Both the position numbers and the translations under genes were made by a program. From Paramacrobiotus metropolitanus (Eukaryota; Tardigrada; Eutardigrada; Parachela; Macrobiotidae), in assembly GCF_019649055.1 (NCBI RefSeq), contig NW_026570256.1, forward strand, positions 434,001 to 498,000: a stretch of 64,000 nucleotides of DNA. The letters are read 5' to 3'. How positions within the stretch are numbered: position 1 is the stretch's first letter; each line of letters opens with the position of its first letter. Shown piece by piece: positions 59,133 to 64,000 of the stretch. The notes under the pieces were generated by a model. That model worked only from the letters and a program-made list of their open reading frames with translations, had not been told where the DNA came from and did not search any database.

Positions 59133-61899
59133 CTATGCGCCAGGAAATTTCCTGGCGCATAGTCAATTTGCTGTGCGCCAGAAAAATTCGTGGCGCATAG
59201 TCGTTTTGCTATGCGCCCGGAAATTCGCCGCCAAAATTAAAATTTATCGCTTTAAATTATTAATAACACAATACTGTCACTTGGTGAAAGTGCTTTTTAT
59301 ATAGCAAGCATAACAACACGTGAGATTCATTACAAAAAGCACAAACTACGCTATTAAGAACTCAATATTTAGGAAAAACTAAGAACTGGAGTACCAGCAA
59401 TACTTGTGATGGGCATTTGATGGGCATTAGACCTAAGGAAGCATTTGCGACTGCTCGAGCAGAACATGGCAAATAGAGCTGAGAGCGTTTTTGCCATGAT
59501 AAAAGCGGTAATGAGAGGATGAAGCCGGCGAACACCGAAGAAAATGCACATGTGGGAATGCATTGTGTTGTTATGGCCGCGTTGAAAAGTAAAAACACCA
59601 CTGTACAGTTTTGCCGAATTTACAAATCAGCAAAAAAGCAGGGCATGCACGATTTTCCGACAGTCGAACGGAATAAGAAGCAACGGTCTCACCGGCACGT
59701 TAGCAAGCCCGCGTTGGAGAGGGGGCGCAGCCCCCTTTTTCGATTTTTGGCCGCCGTGGGGGCGAATTTAACCCTCCAGCGGGCGGTACCCGAAGGAGTG
59801 CGAGTTTCCTATTGAAAATTGGGATTTCCCGATGAAAAAATTCAATTAAGAAAGAGAATTTTTTGTGAGCTTGTGCTGACCATAGGTCAGCGGTGGTGAC
59901 TATGTCGCCTGCTGACAACAATGCCCATGGACGGTCTACTGCATACAAACGTTTAATTTTGTAATAATTAGGAGAACAGGAAATACGTAAAAGCAATTAC
60001 TTCATTAAATACCCCCAAAAAAGTACTTCAAAACGGTAGTACAGAAGTGGTCAACAAATTGACCACTGGTCAGCAAAAAATAAAAAACTACTAAAACCCT
60101 TTTCCCTGCATTTTGACCACTACTGTATATATAAAACAGAAAACAAGCGATGCTGACAATGTTCCTTCGCAAACTTTCATCACTCTCTCATATGGCATTT
60201 CACGAAGCAGCCTTTCTGCAATTTAACAATGCACTTGCTGCCCTGATGAACACGCCGAGCCGTCCTTACACTGCGTGCATATTCGGACTTGTACGTTTCC
60301 TGGTGTGGCGGGAGCGGTGGGTATGGGGAAAGATGATCCAGGTGCAAAAGCGATTAGCGCCGAACCAAATATTAGTGGTCACTTGCACTTTTTCTAACAC
60401 ATTATCGGCCGGATGTAACCAACATAAGGCTGTCGCAAAGGTCAACATCACCAATCTGGTCATTACAGTTTGCAATCGCTTGAGACTGGTCAAAATTCAA
60501 AATTCGAAAGTTTCTTTAAAGCTGCGCTGCTCCATAGCTTTGCTTGCCCAAGCGGTATTCGGTATCGAAGGTAGAGAGCAGCAGAGTGCAGGGTTGTGGT
60601 GCCATTTCACAGTGCTACGTACACTGGCGTTATAATTATAATTATAACTAACGCATCAAGACTGCCATGCCGACCGCCCGGGGTGCCATTCTAGAACCCC
60701 ATTTTCTGTCAGCTTTCAACAACCAGAACCACATGGCGCATGTTTTGCGTCCGAACCGACAGTAACTTATTCCGTTTACGTAATGAAAAGAATCTGTCGA
60801 AAGTGCACCCGCCCGTATATTCACAACCCTTCATGGGCAATGGCGTTTAGGAGGCGACACACGTTTTTGACGGACTGTGGTCATCTATGGTTCAACCTAC
60901 AGAACCCATGTTGACCGTTTTTAGATTCAGCTTACTCAGTTGTACTTTGTTGATTTATCTCCGGTTTAATTAATCATTCACTAATTAGTTAATTAGCAAG
61001 ACCTACGGCAGCTAGGAAAGTCCAAAATTAGCGATTTTCGCGGACCTGTCGTTCGTAATTACCTTGAGACAAAAGTTTCAATTATGTTTTTACTGTTGCT
61101 TTAAAGTCCCATGTTGCTTACTACATTAAAGGATAACGATTAACTGTTGCCGATCGCAGGGGAAAAAATCTCAAACACCTTGTCGCCTCCTGAACGCCAA
61201 TGCCCGTCAATGGGTTAAAGTATGGCGCCCCCCTTCCGCACCCCTCCGCCCCGACCAGTTTCTGGCCGCCACCCCGGCAGATTTTAGCCAAAACGCCGCC
61301 CCCCCCCAAAAAAAACCCCAGCGCGGGCCTGCATGTTGGTACTGGAATGGGTTAATCCCAAAAATCGCGAGTACTATGCACAGTTAGACGGAAACCGATG
61401 GACTTGTATTAAGCTGTAAACCTGGATACATACATAATTACTTTGCACTCAAGGAAACGAAATGCACATTAAGTGCCCTTCCGTCCCGCAACAAAAGATC
61501 GGTTAGAGTAATTGTGGGGTATATGCACCAGCGTTTTGCGTCAAACATGCCCTTTCAAAAAATGCGAACATCAAAAGCGCGAATTATGCCAAACAGTCTA
61601 CATTTCGAAACTGGCTAAACGAAATTATTGAAAACGGATCGAAACCAGTTTCAAAAAATTCGGGGTGTCCTGGATAAAGTCCGTCTTGATGTAAAGAACG
61701 GTGTGCCGTATAAACAACTGGAATTACAGCCTTTCTGATCGAACCATCAAGTTGATAAATCGTAATCGGACGTGTGGGTTATGATTAGACTTCGTAAAGG
61801 GATATTAACAACTTAAAAACACTTACATTTTAATTTTTGCGAGAAATTTCCTGGCGCATAGCAAATTGACTATGCGCCAGGAATTTCCCTGGCGCATAG
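59133..61899. mobile_element. 2.77 kb DNA transposon with palindromic termini, family unknown
   Basis: Both ends carry the same inverted block: CTATGCGCCAGG, a palindrome back to CCTGGCGCATAG, TCAATTTGCT, another CGCCAG unit and then an AAAATTAAAAT tract (left 59133-59250, right 61815-61899). Each end is flanked by CACTT (59128-59132, 61900-61904), a likely 5-bp target duplication. The interior contains a GC-rich patch (59700-59790), an inverted pair of about 35 bp (about 60833-60870 and 61180-61215), a C-run (61285-61305), and a degraded helix-turn-helix-like stretch at 61535-61690 (reading NYAKQSTFRNWLNEIIENGS). I find no intact transposase. A 5-bp duplication does not fit Tc1/mariner, so the family is open. 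Confidence 0.65.
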
Positions 61900-62428
61900 C
61901 ACTTTCGTTTAAAAAAATGTCCTTATATGGCCTGATTCAGGGGCGGATTATGGTATTTTTTGAGACCGGCAACGGCCATTACTTTTTACCTATCCATCCG
62001 ATTTTTTTCCGGAATACAGATTCGAAATCTGCTCGCTTTTATCTATATTTTTGTGTAAAGATTTGCCAAAAAGTGCTCCGGATATTTTGCCCGGGGGAAA
62101 ATTTACGTTTGTGCCTTCGACTATCAATCAGGCCCTGATTGATAGTCTCTCGCCTTTTTAACTGAAACCATCGCAAATCTTTAATTCGCTGCCACTATTT
62201 TAATTCGGTAACACTTACAAGTTACACATAAATTACCCATGCGAGGCATGTGTCCTAAAAGCGCGCTTCGGTATAACCCGACTTTGACAACTCTCTAGCA
62301 ATGGCGTGCGGTCACAAAACTCGACACGCCAACGCTCTTGCAGACATGAATTTGCCACATTTACTTCCGAAATTCTATTGAGCCACAGTAGGATGTGGAA
62401 GCAGTATTCTTCCGGAAGGCAGAAGATA

Positions 62429-63360
62429 CAGAGGGTTATTCAGCCAAGTGTGGTCACTTTTTGGAAAATTTCTGCTTAGCCGCTGCAGGCTCATTTTACT
62501 TTTTTAAAAATTTTATCAAATAGCCACAACATTCAATCACATTTTGAATTCAACCGAGCCAAGATTTCGTTATCCTGTAGCCCAGGAAAAAATTCAGTTT
62601 ATCCCCACCATGTTGGCAACAGTTGACCAGTTCAGCTATAGGAAATGGATTCCCTTTACTCAAAATTAATTTAAAATTTGGGTTTTCGCCATAATCGACT
62701 GGAAACCTGTCATGGGTTTCGAACAAACCTTTTCAGAAGGAATTACCAGTTTTTTCGATCAGGAAGCAACATCCTTGTTTTTCTCAGCAGTGCTCCCGGA
62801 GCACATCTCTGGTTCTGGATGACTTCTTCCTCTCTGCCAGGCTTAATCCGTGGAGCGTCTTTTCGACCAATGAACATTGTAAATTGTGAAGGAAGACCTG
62901 CGTTACAACTTTAGTTTGTGGAGGAACGAAAAGGATAGCCATAGCTCCGTGAGTAACAATTCGCACATTGAGCATGGCTCTTGCGAGTGTCTTCCTGTTT
63001 TCGCGTTTTTCCAGCCGTCCTACCGCAAGAACGCGCAAGAATATGGAATCGTTTTGCTATAAAAAATATTCGGATCGTCGTTTTTCACAATTAAAACCAT
63101 CCAGATTTGAAAAGCAGACGATCCTTTTAAGGCCAGATCATCGAAAGCCAAATTTTGCCTGGTCAAAGGTTTAGAGTCGGAGTCTTTAGGTCAGTAGCCA
63201 ATATTGCGGGCTGTTTAAACCCGATTGTCACAAAAACTTGCAAAAAGCATCAAAACTAATTTGCCATAATAAAACAATTATTAGAATCTGACTCTGCGCA
63301 ACGGCTGAATTATAGGAATTTTTTTAATGCGCTGACCACACTTGGCTGAATAACCCTCTG
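62429..63360 (-). mobile_element. Internally decayed Tc1/mariner-like transposon upstream of gene I
   Basis: 932 bp with perfect 28-bp inverted ends that begin CAGAGGGTTATTCAGCC, flanked by TA (62427-62428, 63361-63362). The minus strand between about 63040 and 62790 keeps a degraded frame reading GAMAILFVPPQTKV followed by VTQVFLHNL, similar to the G(K/R)xPLVFVPxGVKVNxxVYLxxL stretch of mariner transposases. It is shorter than a full-length mariner (about 1.3 kb) and the frame does not extend to the ends, so it is dead. The homologous upstream region of gene G (near 51351) lacks it and shows the empty site. Confidence 0.75.
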
Positions 63361-63389
63361 TACTTTGGTGGATGGCCGATGATTACAAC

Positions 63390-63463
63390 TGTCGTCATTT
63401 CCGGATATAAAAAACTTGCTACCTCCGGTTATTTGCAACCATACGTAGGTGTTGCATCAGGCA
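63390..63463 (+). promoter_or_regulatory. Three-part upstream motif of gene I
   Basis: TGTCGTCATTTCCGG (63390-63404), GGTTATTTGCAAC (63427-63439) and GTTGCATCAGGCA (63451-63463), about 225-300 nt before the ATG. A transposon inserted just upstream, 28 nt before the first block. Confidence 0.6.
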
Positions 63464-63689
63464 CTTCATGCGTGTTATTCGACATGCACAATGTCTGTTT
63501 TAACACTCTACTTGTTGTCACCAAAAAGGAAGCGATCACAAAAAACCATTTAACCTACCCTGTCAGAAAAAGTGAGAGTACGTTTTTTTTAATTATTTAT
63601 CATTGCTGTACATATTTTGTATTTTTTGTTTGTACAACACTTAATCAATTCGGTGGTTTTAAATTGTGATGTAAGTTTAAAGCTTTCCC

Positions 63690-63939
63690 ATGGATGACAA
63701 ACATTACCGGTTCTTCTCCGCCCTAGCCGTTGCCGTATTCCTCAGCCGTATTCCTCAGCGCCAGAATAGAAAGGCTCTCTTGCCTGAAATGTATCTATTA
63801 CATAAAAATACATCCAATGCATTTTTAGATCTTTTCCACCATCCCGGCATCTATTTAGACGCAAATGCCGAAGCGATCACCGGTCCCGGACTGTGGCCAG
63901 ACCGCACAGCTGTTCCCTATGACATAAGCAGCGACTTTG
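63690..63939 (+). CDS. Gene I: astacin-LRR family member, first part only (runs off right edge), altered exon 1
   Basis: From ATG 63690 the sequence reads a signal-like DDKHYRFFSALAVAVFLS and then, unlike every other member, does not give the xSDExGxVxITE propeptide and a GT donor. It runs on in one open frame through what looks like the tail of intron 1 (ATGCATTTTTAG acceptor at 63821-63828) into exon 2 (63829-63939: LFHHPGIYLDANAEAITG, LWPDRTAVPYDISSDF) and ends at a GTGAGA donor. The end of exon 1 with its donor seems to have been deleted, fusing exon 1 to exon 2. The visible product would have a signal peptide followed by about 28 unrelated residues. Exons 3 and 4 lie beyond the window, so I cannot say whether the gene works. 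Its upstream DNA closely resembles that of gene G. Confidence 0.7.
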
Positions 63940-64000
63940 GTGAGAACCTAAAATAATGCTCCTTTTTGTGCACTTTTACGAGTGTACTCGTACTTCACGC

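Larger units (their letters stand above)
58553..63689. other. Intergenic H-I
   Basis: AATAAA of gene H (58553 or 58974), the 2.77 kb element (59133-61899), a perfect palindrome GACTATCAATCAGG / CCTGATTGATAGTC near 62110-62140, the 0.93 kb mariner-like element (62429-63360) and the gene I upstream motif. Subtracting the two elements leaves about 1.4 kb, the ordinary spacing of this array. Confidence 0.65.

Noticed and set aside
60150-60650. 161-aa plus frame and opposing 75-aa minus frame inside the 2.77 kb element as transposase
   Set aside because: Faint likeness to a mariner segment on the minus strand, but no catalytic residues, and the 5-bp flanking duplication does not fit mariner.

Overview
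This is eukaryotic, animal-type DNA: split genes with GT-AG introns, signal peptides encoded on short first exons, AATAAA signals after the stops, AT-rich intergenic DNA and many small dispersed repeats. The proteins are ecdysozoan-like. I lean toward a tardigrade because the one unrelated gene is an F-box protein whose N-terminal half reminds me of a family I associate with that phylum. That is recollection, not a search result, and other small-genome invertebrates remain possible.

The window is dominated by a tandem family of astacin metalloproteases, lettered A to I here. Each complete member has four exons in the same phases: exon 1 gives a signal peptide and a short acidic propeptide; exon 2 gives the mature N-terminus (LWPxRTAIPYxIS); exon 3 the segment around ALRIMEKKT; and a long exon 4 gives the zinc-binding core plus a C-terminal half that ordinary astacins lack. 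That half has a four-cysteine module (C-x7-C-x9-C-x9-C), leucine-rich-repeat-like segments, an LRRCT-like cysteine cap, a Thr/Ser/Pro-rich stalk and, in D, E, F and H, one transmembrane helix with a short basic tail. B, C and G share a different sequence subtype and have no transmembrane helix.

Layout: A (375-676, minus, cut by the left edge); 7.6 kb of repeats; B (8279-11380), an otherwise intact gene that has lost every zinc ligand and the catalytic Glu of the active-site motif; C (12933-15996), frameshifted and carrying a foldback transposon in intron 3; D (17697-20355). Then come 21 kb holding the F-box gene (21573-24588, minus) and a dense set of MITEs, inverted repeats and palindromic word clusters. 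After that: E (41443-43616), a decayed exon-4 relic near 46.2 kb, F (47854-50443), G (51708-54386), H (56098-58552), a stretch with a 2.77 kb and a 0.93 kb DNA transposon, and I (63690 to the right edge, truncated).

Upstream of most copies lies a shared three-part motif: TGTCGTCATTTCCGG, then GGTTATTTGCAAC, then 11-16 nt later TTGCATCAGGCA. It suggests common control of the cluster. The third block contains TTGCATCA, the C/EBP-ATF composite site known from amino-acid and stress response promoters. The cluster looks like a locally expanding family of secreted and membrane-anchored astacin-LRR proteins, in which some members keep protease activity and at least one has become a pseudoenzyme. What they bind or cut cannot be read from the sequence.
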